64,000 nt of DNA from an uncultured Commensalibacter sp. (GTDB lineage Bacteria > Pseudomonadota > Alphaproteobacteria > Acetobacterales > Acetobacteraceae), in NCBI GenBank assembly GCA_945266285.1, contig CALYOP010000004.1, positions 155,615 through 219,614 of the forward strand. Reading direction: 5' to 3'. The notes under the pieces are model-generated. The model saw only the letters and a program-made list of their open reading frames with translations. It was not told the DNA's origin and did not search any database. Both the position numbers and the translations under genes were made by a program. Of the stretch, positions 40,601 through 48,451 are shown piece after piece. Position 1 is the first letter of the stretch. Each line of letters begins with the position of its first letter.

Positions 40601-41273
40601 CCCCCGAATGTGGAATAAGCATCACATTCACACCGGCTACTAATGCCATATCGCTTTCACCATTTTTCAAGCTTTGGCAGGCTAAATGTGCAGCTGTTAA
40701 TGATGAAGAACATGCGGTATCCAAGACCATAGAAGGTCCACAGAAATCGAACACATATGATAATCGAGCAGACAGCATTGTTGAAGACGCTGCTGTCGCT
40801 AGGCAATTGGCATTAAGATCATATTCATTCGAATAAGGACTGGCCATTAATAACTGCCAATCCTGCGTAAAGAACCCAACAAAAACACCCACTTTTTGGC
40901 CGGCATATTGACCAGGGATAATTCCCCCTTCTTCCATTGCTTGCCAAGCAACTTCCAATAACAACCGCTGTTGTGGATCACTGTGAGAGGCATCTTTTGG
41001 TGTCATACCAAAAAATAAAGGCTCAAATTCGTCTATAGGCTGTGTTAGAAAACTTCCATTCATGAAAAAACTTTTATTGATCCGATCATTATCGTGATCA
41101 TAAAAAGATTTCCAATTCCAGCGGCTGGGTAAGATTTTACTTACCGCTTCTTTCCTGTCGCACATAAAATCCCAGAAACTGGGCAAATCAACAATACCAC
41201 CAGGAAATCGACACCCCATACCAACAATAGCAATTTCCCCAGAATAACCCTGTGTATTGTTATGTATCTTCAT
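34653..41273 (-). CDS. Fully reducing type I polyketide synthase (KS-AT-DH-ER-KR-ACP)
   Basis: A 2206-residue single-module synthase. KS, about 11-440: Cys188 in LDTACSSSL, His323 and His363. AT, about 553-860: Ser645 in GHSVGE, and YHNP at the extender-specificity site, which does not clearly indicate malonate or methylmalonate. DH, about 912-1190: His943 in DHKIEGTVVLP and Asp1115. ER, about 1440-1795: nucleotide loop HSAAGGLGIA. KR, about 1817-2000: TGAYGGMG and Tyr1966. ACP, about 2090-2165: Ser2126 in LGIDSLVG. No methyltransferase or thioesterase is present, so the product is a fully reduced chain released by another protein. Iterative action is possible. It is transcribed with the adenylate-forming gene upstream and the FAAL gene two bases downstream. 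No phosphopantetheinyl transferase is in the window. Confidence 0.95.
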   Translation of the reverse strand: MKIHNNTQGYSGEIAIVGMGCRFPGGIVDLPSFWDFMCDRKEAVSKILPSRWNWKSFYDHDNDRINKSFFMNGSFLTQPIDEFEPLFFGMTPKDASHSDPQQRLLLEVAWQAMEEGGIIPGQYAGQKVGVFVGFFTQDWQLLMASPYSNEYDLNANCLATAASSTMLSARLSYVFDFCGPSMVLDTACSSSLTAAHLACQSLKNGESDMALVAGVNVMLIPHSGAMIAKAHFTAEDGRSKSFDAAADGYGRGEGCGVVVLKRLEDALRDGNKIHAVISGIGVNQDGRNEGITVPNSKAQERLIREVANQGKINLGDIAYVEAHGTGTPVGDPLEAQAIFNTIGAHRPEGKPVVVGSVKANIGHLEAAAGIAGLIKACLCLEHKAVPAQANLKELNPNIPFNEWNIYVPKTEMVPLVTEAKDLYAAVNSFGYGGSNANVILRATRNDEKVVDILTPNTNLPSDNYLLVLSTRQQPSLKPMAEQYINLLRKENGSDLEDICYSVGKYRSSFQRRLAVFGKNKEEIAQKLEDYVNDRPNPDIITGQQVIKSVNKPVYVFSGMGPQWWGMGQWLLAHGPAEFLKTAQEIDTYFKEFSGWSILEEMRKEERDSRINETAIAQPAIFVVQVALAEVLKRYGVEPAAIVGHSVGEIAAAYVAGALTLRDAVKVIYYRSHLQQRFAGQGTMLAVGMPPSTAIDLIKGYEKDVAVAAINSPRAFTLSGSKESLDKIAAKLQEKDEFHRFLKVEIPYHNPVMSQIKEEFEAALEDLQPTFPKIPLYSSVTGRLCDDVFFHDANYWYRNLRQTVLFAEAISTMIHDSYTLFAEIGPHPVLSTSVKECAAALNAPIGQVYSLNRKEPEEKALAKILSSLSVAGLALNWNKLISGRRIDLPFYQWVREKHITLSNQVIATLHGVPVHPVLGKHDWSATRGWLGEMNFNFMPWLSDHKIEGTVVLPAAAYVDAALAAHALIAVNAAKELQEPAVIENLQIKKALLIENRFFPFMSWSVDELTNRLMAYGRTENDSYNWEFCGSVFLRRSAPWGKEQFKALDTLKAQINERIDVPFYYQALKEHGLEYGPYFQTIQELYRGDGEALAHLSVVESEKESIQQYYIHPTLLDGAFQLFGLVCATEQIGEMTFVPIGIKRVIYYGQHETTLYAHACNVIRDNDSIEGDIYLYTESGEPVAQVIGLTLKEIVTQKQKENRRARWLYHYEWKEVEVQPFLAEIARVIVITDNEETTAPLINELSMQGVSVYQAVIGNEFRKESETLYYVRANQSEDYRQFFDDVDINKCRAIVYAQGLQKTDGEDIVGLSQVEALLKAVQGIPPFQEEQKDENFRFIILTKNAEKISDQDKLTNLSQSSVRGFARVLILENPELKVKLIDLETSLLETDTRPLASEILIVDSEDDVALRQDKRFVTRLLPYTRQEEIKLVPLEEAGDNIGFRLVAGHLGMLDKLHYEAFVREAPPPGHIAVEVLVASLNFKDLLKVMGIIPKVVIDDTFHKNFLGMEATVRVVAVGEGAEKAGYGVGDRLVASFPGCLTSYKVVDVNDIFAVHMSRDALIREHRRYNFDKKLVESFFENEPPEFEEAIATLPTVYCTAYYTLCLLANLQKGETILIHSAAGGLGIACIEIAKVRGARIFATAGNEEKRNYLRQIGCEHVWNSRTLEFADGVQKVTNGRGVDVIVNSLSGEALHHSLALLAPSGRFIEVGKRDIAEEKWLPMLPFNKNISFFSMDLDRMLLEKPETVRQVMRDLNTLLVEKEIKTPPCTLFPLEKIVDAFRLMASAQHIGKILVDFRNKTGVLVKPVADDSSSIHEDATYLITGAYGGMGLQLAQWLVSQGARHMVFVGRSLKENDESIQATLTQVKNHGVEILEIKADVTDYQALSNALSEVRAKMPPLKGIFHCAAAIDDAIISNLNEERLAQVILPKAMGAWNLHALTKNIPLDHFVLFSSATTLLGNFGQSAYVAANYFLDALAKYRKQEGLPALSIQWGAIEGGQMLQKDSNAAKHFEKTGVKVIPIYEALATIPLLWKTNQACIGVLDIDWSKWFSIYSAGRSFGRYEELISMGEASYEQTEVLRQLSVLPVEERLPFVVTNLIKILSKTLQISEDSLDGNSKLTELGIDSLVGVELQIAISNTLGCEISLLQLMKEENLQDVAKVLLRKLKVPFESTESLTLDSDDNDKMIEHSKETKQDTINKDDMELN

Positions 41274-41371
41274 AGCCTATCGACACCTTGCACTTTATGA
41301 AGTTTAAGAATTTATTAATCTTATTCAATTGAAATTATTATATCATAAAAAAGTAAATCTTTATTACTTTC

Positions 41372-42868
41372 TTAAACCAAATCCTTTTTTCTGGGTTTGT
41401 AATTTTTAAACTGTTTGTAAACAATGTCGCTTAATACCGAGTAATAAACTTGGTCTTGATCATTACGCGGAATGCGGTCTATCCATAAAGCCATTACATT
41501 TGGTAAATTGGGGAAATTTTCTTCTATTGCACGACTTACCTTATCGTTATCATAACCTTCCCCTTGGACAATCGCTAACCAAGGTTCTGCAAGCCCATTA
41601 ATATTGTCTACGCTAAAAAGTGCAGCATCGATTACCCCAGGGACAGCCTTGATTACAGAACTGACGCGTGCTGAATCAAATTTATCCCCTCCAAAATTGA
41701 ATAACCCATCGATCCGCCCTCTTAACCTTAACAGACCAGAAGCATCAAGAATCCCTAAATCACCAGTATAAAACCAACCATTTTTAAATTGTGCTTTCGT
41801 TGCTGCTTCATTTTTATAGAAACCACTAACTTGTTCAGCACTTTTGACACGAATTTCGCCTATGGTGTTAAATGGTAATACCTGATCATGTTCATCTACA
41901 ATTTGAATATCTGCCCACGGCAAAACCCAACCCGCCATATCATCATGATCATGTTGCGTAACAGGTATAGCGGCCAGAATACCACTTTCACTTGTCGTAT
42001 AATTAACACGAATAAAAGGCGTCAATCGTGCAGCAACATCTTCACGCAATGCTTTTGGAAATATACCAGCAGAAACAATTAATCTTAAATTTTCTGAAGG
42101 TTGAAATTCTTTCGGCATCCGGCTCATTATTTCTTGTAATTGAATAGGAGAAACGATCATTACGGTTGGACGCAGCATTATCAAAGCTGCAGGGTATTGT
42201 TCACGATCGGCAATAACGATTGAACCCCGAACAAGCCAGATTACAAGTATAGACAAAAAACCATGAATCGACCCAAACCCTAAGGTCGGCAATATACGGG
42301 GAACAACTCTAGCCGGTGACAAATCAATCCAGCTTACACTTTCTAATTGAACCCCTCTTAGAAGGTTGCTTTCAATTAAACGGCATGAAAAATCAATTCT
42401 ATGCTTTTCTGCCGAAGTACCCGAAGAAATTGCTACACGTGCCAAACGATCTGGATCTTCTGGTGGACGAATAGGATCAACAGCAGGACCCTTTAAAACA
42501 TTCCTTACCCAATCTGAATCAAGAACTAAAATTTTTGGCCCATCAACAATATCAAACATTTCATCGCTGATAACCAAATCAGGCTGAAGTATCTTTATTT
42601 CAGATTCAGCAACAAACGCATCATCAGAAACAGAAGCCGATGCAACTCCAATCCGACACAAAGCTAATATAAACAGCCAATGCGGATGTAATTGCTGATA
42701 AGAAATGGCAACGACTTTAGGTAGCGGGTCAAATTCCTTTAATAACGCAGCAGCAACGCGATTTATATCGGCATCCAGACGGCTATAAGAAATTTCACCA
42801 TCAAAAGAAATCATCGCCGTCGATTGTGGACTTATCCTAGCAGTATGGGTAATAAACCGATCAAACAT
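41372..42868 (-). CDS. Degenerate adenylate-forming (AMP-ligase-like) enzyme
   Basis: A 498-residue member of the acyl-CoA synthetase/NRPS adenylation superfamily. Recognisable are the A5-like NYTTSESGI, A7 FYTGDLGIL and A8 RGRIDGLFNFGGDKFD. Two normally conserved sites are altered: the P-loop reads ISSGTSAEKH in place of TSGTTGxPKG, and the A10 region reads RNDQDQVYY (from about 468) where a GK pair with the adenylation lysine is expected. It may adenylate poorly, act on an unusual substrate, or serve another role such as acyl transfer. The ATG at 42868 has GAGG seven bases upstream. It lies between the solenoid-protein gene, with a terminator in the gap, and the PKS gene 98 bases downstream. 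Confidence 0.78.
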   Translation of the reverse strand: MFDRFITHTARISPQSTAMISFDGEISYSRLDADINRVAAALLKEFDPLPKVVAISYQQLHPHWLFILALCRIGVASASVSDDAFVAESEIKILQPDLVISDEMFDIVDGPKILVLDSDWVRNVLKGPAVDPIRPPEDPDRLARVAISSGTSAEKHRIDFSCRLIESNLLRGVQLESVSWIDLSPARVVPRILPTLGFGSIHGFLSILVIWLVRGSIVIADREQYPAALIMLRPTVMIVSPIQLQEIMSRMPKEFQPSENLRLIVSAGIFPKALREDVAARLTPFIRVNYTTSESGILAAIPVTQHDHDDMAGWVLPWADIQIVDEHDQVLPFNTIGEIRVKSAEQVSGFYKNEAATKAQFKNGWFYTGDLGILDASGLLRLRGRIDGLFNFGGDKFDSARVSSVIKAVPGVIDAALFSVDNINGLAEPWLAIVQGEGYDNDKVSRAIEENFPNLPNVMALWIDRIPRNDQDQVYYSVLSDIVYKQFKNYKPRKKDLV

Positions 42869-42889
42869 CACATATCCTCAACAAAAAAC

Positions 42890-42921
42890 CTTTTCCTTTC
42901 ACTTTGCAGCAAAAGGAAAAG
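42890..42921 (-). terminator. Intrinsic terminator after the beta-solenoid/Hint gene
   Basis: On the minus strand a 10-bp stem (CTTTTCCTTT paired with AAAGGAAAAG) with a 12-base loop is followed directly by GTTTTTTG. It lies 45 bases after the solenoid-protein stop and just before the AMP-ligase-like gene. It should make the solenoid gene more abundant than the enzyme genes downstream, which would be reached by read-through or a separate promoter. Confidence 0.72.
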
Positions 42922-42966
42922 AATTACTAGAACACAAGCATTAATTGTTTGATATGTTCGTTTGAA

Positions 42967-45900
42967 TTAAGCGGTTTTCGCCCAATCTCCTTCTTCATCA
43001 AGAAGGTATATTGAACTATCCGTTAGTTCAACCTTTAACAAGCGTACTTTATTGCTTATTTCAGAAATCTCCTGAGGTAGAATTGCCAAACCTTTAGTCC
43101 AGCGGTCACTACGCCCTTTCTCTGCAGGATACCATCCAGATACTTCTGACATTTCGGATGGTAATACCGTAACAGCCTCATCACCAAGCACAGTGAATTT
43201 AGAAACTAAAACACCAAGCATACGGCGGTCATCGCAGAATGGACCAACAGCTTCCGCAGGTTGTGCTGCACGAGACCGCAAACCAATGACACGAACATTA
43301 GCAGGTAAATAGAAACTATAAACTTTACCTTGTATATCAACAGGTTTTATAACATCACCTTTTTGCGTCGTGAGACACAGAGCTGGATCACGTGTTGTTT
43401 TAGCTCTTTCAACTGTTGCAAAACCTAATTGGGTCGCACGACGATCCAAACGTTGCCATATTGGTTCGACCTTTTCACGGGCCACAACTAACGGTGCCGC
43501 AGCATCTTCTTCCCAACTCTTGTGACCTGCATTTTCGTTGAACTCTAAACGAAGATTAACAGCCTCACCGTTGAACATATCTTTATTATCCGTGTTCAAA
43601 TAACTTTCAGTCAGTAGATTTTCTGACAAGATAATTGAATGTTCAATAGTTTCAATATGATGAACGGTATATTTCTTAATAGATTTGTCAACGATGATCG
43701 AACGACCGTTCACCAACATTCTTGCAGGTGTTAACCCACCATCAACATAAATCGTATGTTCAGGTGTTACCAACAAATCACGATGCGGTTGATTTAATCC
43801 AAAAGCATGCGCCTTAATCCGGATTGGATAAAGTGTTTCTTTGTTGGAATAATTATTTACATCAACATCCATGCTTCCAACCCAGACAATCGTCTGTAGA
43901 ACTTCCTTACCATCTTTGAACGTAACGATTTGATCACCAACAGCAATATCTTCAACAACACGTTCTCCATTTTCGGTCATGATATGTGTACCGCTAAGGA
44001 AACATTTAGTAATAGTCATTTGATATGACCCATCAGATTGTTGTACGACCAAAATATTCGCGGCATTAGTGGCAGAACTTCCCCCTGCAGGTCCTCCAGT
44101 CCATGCACCTGATGTTAATGTAGTTGGCATAGAAAAAGATGCAACATTTACCCATTCACCAGTTTCTACAGTCATATATTCAACAATTAAAACACCATCA
44201 ACATATCTAGTTCTAAAACGATTCTGATCAGTGTACTTGGTATCTTTGCCAAGATTAAAAATTAACTTAGTATTATCGGTTATTGCAGCAAGACCACGAA
44301 GTGTTAACTTGCCTTTTGTATCCTGAATATCACCATCATATTCAAATATTGCCGGATTGGCTGCAAGACCGCTAAAATTAACTTCCAATGCATTCGCACT
44401 AGTAGCATTACTAACCGTATCGAAAAATCCCGAATGAATGATAACATTACCACCTGCACTAGCACGAATAAAGACTTTATTCGTCGGGGAAAGACCAATA
44501 CCGGTCATATTATCGACTATTAATGTCGCACCACTTTGAAGCAATATATTAGCAAGCGTAGTAGCATTTGCTGCAGTAGACCCTATAGCACTAAAAATAA
44601 GATTATTAACTGACCAATATGCCCCTGACCCTAATGTTAAGGTATTGCGTACGCCTACACCCATAGTCATGTTATTAGCACCATAACTTCCACTGCCGAC
44701 AACTATCGAATTCGTTGGTCTGTTTGCCACCCCTTCACTTCCCATCAACACGACATTACCAAAACTGGCATTAGCACCGTTGCCGATACTCATCAATTGG
44801 CTTGCTGCATTAAAAACGATATCACCCGTATTAATAGATGCATTGCTACCAATTACCAATCTGTCAGCATTAGCACCAAGAGTTATATTACCTGTATTCA
44901 GGGTAGCGCCATTTCCAATGCTTGTATATGCACCCGTGCCCTGCATATTTAGGTCGGCCATACTGATAATCGCATTATTACTAATCGTTATACCAGCACT
45001 AGCACCCGCAAGATTTGTGTTACCTAGAATACTTACACTTGCATTATCGCCAATACCTACTTTACCGTTACTCAAAATAGATAAAGTATCCATATTAAGG
45101 GTTGCACCACTACCAACTGTTAATTCATCGGATCCACTATTCAGGGTTACATTACCCATACTAAGATTTGCATCGTTACCAATCGATAATACATCTTCTG
45201 ATCCACTCATAATAACGTTACCCAAGTTACCATAAGCTTGATCGGCTATAGCTACACTTTGAGTCGAACCGCCATATTGTATTCCACCAATATTAATACT
45301 GGCATTAGATCCGATCACAATATTATTAGTCTTTGCCCCAGCAGACACTGAACCCATACTAATAATACCACCATCTGTATTCAAAATGGCGTTATTTCCA
45401 ATATTAAACGAAGTAGCACCACTATCTAGAGTAATGCCATTACCATGAGTACTAATAATAAGATCATTACCAGCAGAGAATATTGCACCCGCACCATTAA
45501 TAGTTATGTCACCTAGGGTATCCAAGATTCCGTTATCACCCTGAACATATCGACCATTTGCTACATTGACCAGTAACCCACCATTACTAATTGTAACGAT
45601 GTTATTTGCACCTACAACAAAACTTTCATTAGCAATTGCAGATCCTTTTGAATCAGGTCCACCAAGCACGGAAATACCTGACGCATTTAAGGTACCTCCT
45701 TCACCTTTTGACCAAACCCCGGCATCTCCCTTCAAGATGATGCTTCCGCCAACAGATATTGTATTAGAGATGTCTGCATTAAAATGTATATTCGATCCGC
45801 AAATTGACATGTTGCTGCCAATACTAAGATCAGTATACGAACCATATTGATAGCCAGCAGAAGAAACAACGGCAGAGTAATCCTCTAGCACACTTACATT

Positions 45901-48399
45901 GCCACCAACCACCATAGATGTATAAGCACCAAAAATTGCAGCAGCACTAGAACCAACCACGATAAAATTGCTTGTAATATTAAAAATACCACTACTGCCA
46001 ACCGAAAGTGGTTCATTACCAGAGTTACCACTACCGGGATTCAAATATTGGAAATTGCCGTTAATATCAAAGTTAGCACTGTTTCCAACAGTCATCGATG
46101 CACCAGTTGACCCACTGTTTACAAAGGTAAAGCCGCTGCCACCAGCCTTTATGCTTATATTATCTTGAGCTAAGAATGCACCAGAGGCACCACTATTCAC
46201 AAAACCAAAGCCATTATCAGCTATAATTGTAGTACTGGCTCCAATATTTATGGAGCCAGCTGACCCACTATTTACAAAGCCAAAACTACCAACATCAATA
46301 TGCCCTCTACTACCAATACTTAAGTTACCGTTAGCTCCACCATTACTGAAGTTAAAACCACTACCAGTAGATAGAACAAGATCATTACCAAAAATTACGC
46401 TACCAGCAGAACCACCATTACTGAAATCAAAGCCACTATTCATCATGATGTTCGCATTATTGCCGATAAGCACAGCACCATTCGCATCAAGATTGTTGAA
46501 TAGGAAACCACTAGCAATGGATAGATTCCCCGAATCACCCATGGACATATACATAGCGTTAGCACTATTCATAATAAAGCCACCGCTAAGCATAATATTG
46601 GCATTATTACCAAATGTTATGGAAACACCAGTTGGGGTAGCAGTATAATCAGTTCCACTATAAGTGTGGCTAAATTGACCTAAATATATAGAATTGGCAT
46701 TTAAATGCAGATTATTGCCAAAACTGTAAACATCCCGCGACCCATCTGCCGTTAAATTACCGGTAGCACCTGTAGCAGCATTTTGCTGAAGATCAATATT
46801 GAAATCATCACCAAATGTAATGGAATTATTTCCAGTATTTCCATACGTAACAAGCGTTGAAACACCATTACTATCCGTAAAAACTTTGAAGGAGCTCCCC
46901 ATAGAGATCCAACCCGCAGAAATCGTATTAGAAATCGCTGAGGTAAGACCATTACTATCAACTATATTAATAGTTCCACCACTGAATACTATACTATCAC
47001 TAGTACCATTAACTTCTATACCGCCACCATTAAGGTTTACGGAAGCACCCGCACCAAAAGTAAGTTTATTATTAGCAGCAGCATTACCCCAAATAAATGT
47101 TTTACCTGCATTCGACCCAAAACGTGCTGGATCATTAGGAATGGCATATTTTTTTACAAGATCACCTACAGAAATACCACTTCCTAGCAGGTTCGCATGA
47201 CTTCCAAAAGTCAACATTGTCATTTGAGCTGCTTTATTATCAAGAACAATATATCCCTTTTCTGCAACCTGGAATTCTGTAGGATCGTCAAATAACGCTT
47301 CGGTCATCAGGTCAACCGTTGCATTATTACCTATCTGCATAGAAGCAGCACCACCTCCACTAATAAAAGATCCATTGTTCGGATTTTGCGTATAACCTAC
47401 CGAGAGCATAGCCGCGTCAATTGTAGCGCCATCCCCAATAGTGACAACGGCACCCGCTTCAGCCGCGAAAACACCAGCGGCCTGGTGATCCAACGTTATG
47501 CTTGCGCCACTACCAATACTAACAACGGCTGAACTATACTTTCCTGAATAACCCGCTCCAAAACCACCACGAGCATAAATACTTGCATCGTTCCCAACCA
47601 ACATTTTTGCGCCAGAACCAACAAATATACCACTACCATTTTGACCCGTCTGCGACATATGAACCCGGTCACCTATTCTAAGCACGGTATTCATAAAAAC
47701 ACCGATATTACCCCCTATGGTAATTTCATCGTCATTGCCAAAAACGGTATCGGCACCTACATTACTTACATCCCCAATAACAGCCCAGTCACCATCAACC
47801 TTTACTTTTACCTTATTTCCAGCAGAAATTGCACCCGTTCTAGATGCCTGTAACGCCCCAGATGATTGTGCTTGATTTGATCCCCAAGTTTGTGCAGCAC
47901 CTTTATCAGCTATACCGCCAAGATATCCACCCCCACTCAGCATAGCTCCATCGTCAAGAAATAACGAAGCCGAAGAAGCAGCTGCTCCTGAAACATCCCC
48001 ATTATAAGCAATACTAATATCGCCCCTTGCACCTACAGAAGCGCTAGAGTTTTGAGAGTTTTGCATTGTTGCAGAAACAAAAAGTGTATCATTCTTCCCG
48101 ACATGAACTTGAGCGCCAGCGGATATCGCCATCCCCATCATACGCACTTTGCCCGGGAAACTAGAATCAACAGTGTTTGGTGTTGAGTACACACTACCGC
48201 AACTTTGTACAAAAGCAGCAGTTCCAGAACCAGCACCTGCTCCAATAGAAAGGATGGCACCACTTCGGACCTCAAAAGTGTCCTTCATATCATTTACGAC
48301 GTATACGATTTCGTCACCAGCAGCAGCAGCATTGGCCAGATCTAATCTGCTATATGACTTTATACCACTTTGATATATTGTACTGGTTGTCTGTACCAT
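42967..48399 (-). CDS. Giant beta-solenoid surface protein with C-terminal Hint (Hedgehog/intein) domain
   Basis: An 1810-residue protein. Residues about 40-1345 are degenerate Gly/Asn/Ser-rich repeats of strand-loop-strand type, such as IGNNAxIxxGG, predicted to form a long beta-solenoid. The Hint domain starts at Cys1466 in TKCFLSGTHI, continues with GERVVEDIAVGDQIVTF, and has the TxxH block as TPEH at 1545-1548. It could cleave or transfer the N-terminal part through a thioester. A C-terminal domain of about 200 residues follows (RLDRRATQLGF, VIGLRSRAAQPAE, DDRRMLGVLV). No Sec signal peptide, ESPR or outer-membrane barrel is visible, so its export route is unknown. The ribosome-binding site GGGAAGAAAG precedes the ATG. 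It is the likely substrate of the cluster's heptosyltransferase. Confidence 0.88.
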   Translation of the reverse strand: MVQTTSTIYQSGIKSYSRLDLANAAAAGDEIVYVVNDMKDTFEVRSGAILSIGAGAGSGTAAFVQSCGSVYSTPNTVDSSFPGKVRMMGMAISAGAQVHVGKNDTLFVSATMQNSQNSSASVGARGDISIAYNGDVSGAAASSASLFLDDGAMLSGGGYLGGIADKGAAQTWGSNQAQSSGALQASRTGAISAGNKVKVKVDGDWAVIGDVSNVGADTVFGNDDEITIGGNIGVFMNTVLRIGDRVHMSQTGQNGSGIFVGSGAKMLVGNDASIYARGGFGAGYSGKYSSAVVSIGSGASITLDHQAAGVFAAEAGAVVTIGDGATIDAAMLSVGYTQNPNNGSFISGGGAASMQIGNNATVDLMTEALFDDPTEFQVAEKGYIVLDNKAAQMTMLTFGSHANLLGSGISVGDLVKKYAIPNDPARFGSNAGKTFIWGNAAANNKLTFGAGASVNLNGGGIEVNGTSDSIVFSGGTINIVDSNGLTSAISNTISAGWISMGSSFKVFTDSNGVSTLVTYGNTGNNSITFGDDFNIDLQQNAATGATGNLTADGSRDVYSFGNNLHLNANSIYLGQFSHTYSGTDYTATPTGVSITFGNNANIMLSGGFIMNSANAMYMSMGDSGNLSIASGFLFNNLDANGAVLIGNNANIMMNSGFDFSNGGSAGSVIFGNDLVLSTGSGFNFSNGGANGNLSIGSRGHIDVGSFGFVNSGSAGSINIGASTTIIADNGFGFVNSGASGAFLAQDNISIKAGGSGFTFVNSGSTGASMTVGNSANFDINGNFQYLNPGSGNSGNEPLSVGSSGIFNITSNFIVVGSSAAAIFGAYTSMVVGGNVSVLEDYSAVVSSAGYQYGSYTDLSIGSNMSICGSNIHFNADISNTISVGGSIILKGDAGVWSKGEGGTLNASGISVLGGPDSKGSAIANESFVVGANNIVTISNGGLLVNVANGRYVQGDNGILDTLGDITINGAGAIFSAGNDLIISTHGNGITLDSGATSFNIGNNAILNTDGGIISMGSVSAGAKTNNIVIGSNASINIGGIQYGGSTQSVAIADQAYGNLGNVIMSGSEDVLSIGNDANLSMGNVTLNSGSDELTVGSGATLNMDTLSILSNGKVGIGDNASVSILGNTNLAGASAGITISNNAIISMADLNMQGTGAYTSIGNGATLNTGNITLGANADRLVIGSNASINTGDIVFNAASQLMSIGNGANASFGNVVLMGSEGVANRPTNSIVVGSGSYGANNMTMGVGVRNTLTLGSGAYWSVNNLIFSAIGSTAANATTLANILLQSGATLIVDNMTGIGLSPTNKVFIRASAGGNVIIHSGFFDTVSNATSANALEVNFSGLAANPAIFEYDGDIQDTKGKLTLRGLAAITDNTKLIFNLGKDTKYTDQNRFRTRYVDGVLIVEYMTVETGEWVNVASFSMPTTLTSGAWTGGPAGGSSATNAANILVVQQSDGSYQMTITKCFLSGTHIMTENGERVVEDIAVGDQIVTFKDGKEVLQTIVWVGSMDVDVNNYSNKETLYPIRIKAHAFGLNQPHRDLLVTPEHTIYVDGGLTPARMLVNGRSIIVDKSIKKYTVHHIETIEHSIILSENLLTESYLNTDNKDMFNGEAVNLRLEFNENAGHKSWEEDAAAPLVVAREKVEPIWQRLDRRATQLGFATVERAKTTRDPALCLTTQKGDVIKPVDIQGKVYSFYLPANVRVIGLRSRAAQPAEAVGPFCDDRRMLGVLVSKFTVLGDEAVTVLPSEMSEVSGWYPAEKGRSDRWTKGLAILPQEISEISNKVRLLKVELTDSSIYLLDEEGDWAKTA
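46030..46600 (-). repeat. Best-conserved tandem repeats inside the solenoid protein
   Basis: Residues about 600-790 of the solenoid protein carry some seven consecutive units of 22-26 residues. They follow the pattern G-F-x-F-x-N-[SG]-G-[SA]-x-G-[SA]-x-x-I-G-x-x-[AT]-x-I, for example GFGFVNSGASGAFLAQDNIS. The rest of the solenoid shows more divergent versions. The units are coding repeats with one rung-like motif each; the recurring Ser in the NSGS loop is a candidate heptosylation position. Confidence 0.7.
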
Positions 48400-48451
48400 C
48401 TTTCTTCCCTCATCACCCGTCGAATTTTAGTTAGGCGCAAATTTAATCTTA

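Noticed and set aside
44780-47853. Several plus-strand open frames of 66-151 codons opposite the solenoid gene
   Set aside because: They follow the codon periodicity and repeats of the minus-strand gene, lack ribosome-binding sites and have low-complexity Leu/Pro-rich products. They are mirror frames of a repetitive gene.
44600-47900. Regularly spaced similar DNA segments that could look like a CRISPR array or satellite
   Set aside because: The repeats are imperfect, vary in length, keep one open frame and encode solenoid rungs. No identical direct repeats with unique spacers are present and no cas gene is nearby.
42967-48399. Classical type V autotransporter
   Set aside because: Despite the heptosyltransferase partner, there is no Sec or ESPR signal peptide and no C-terminal outer-membrane beta-barrel; the C-terminus is a Hint domain plus another globular part.
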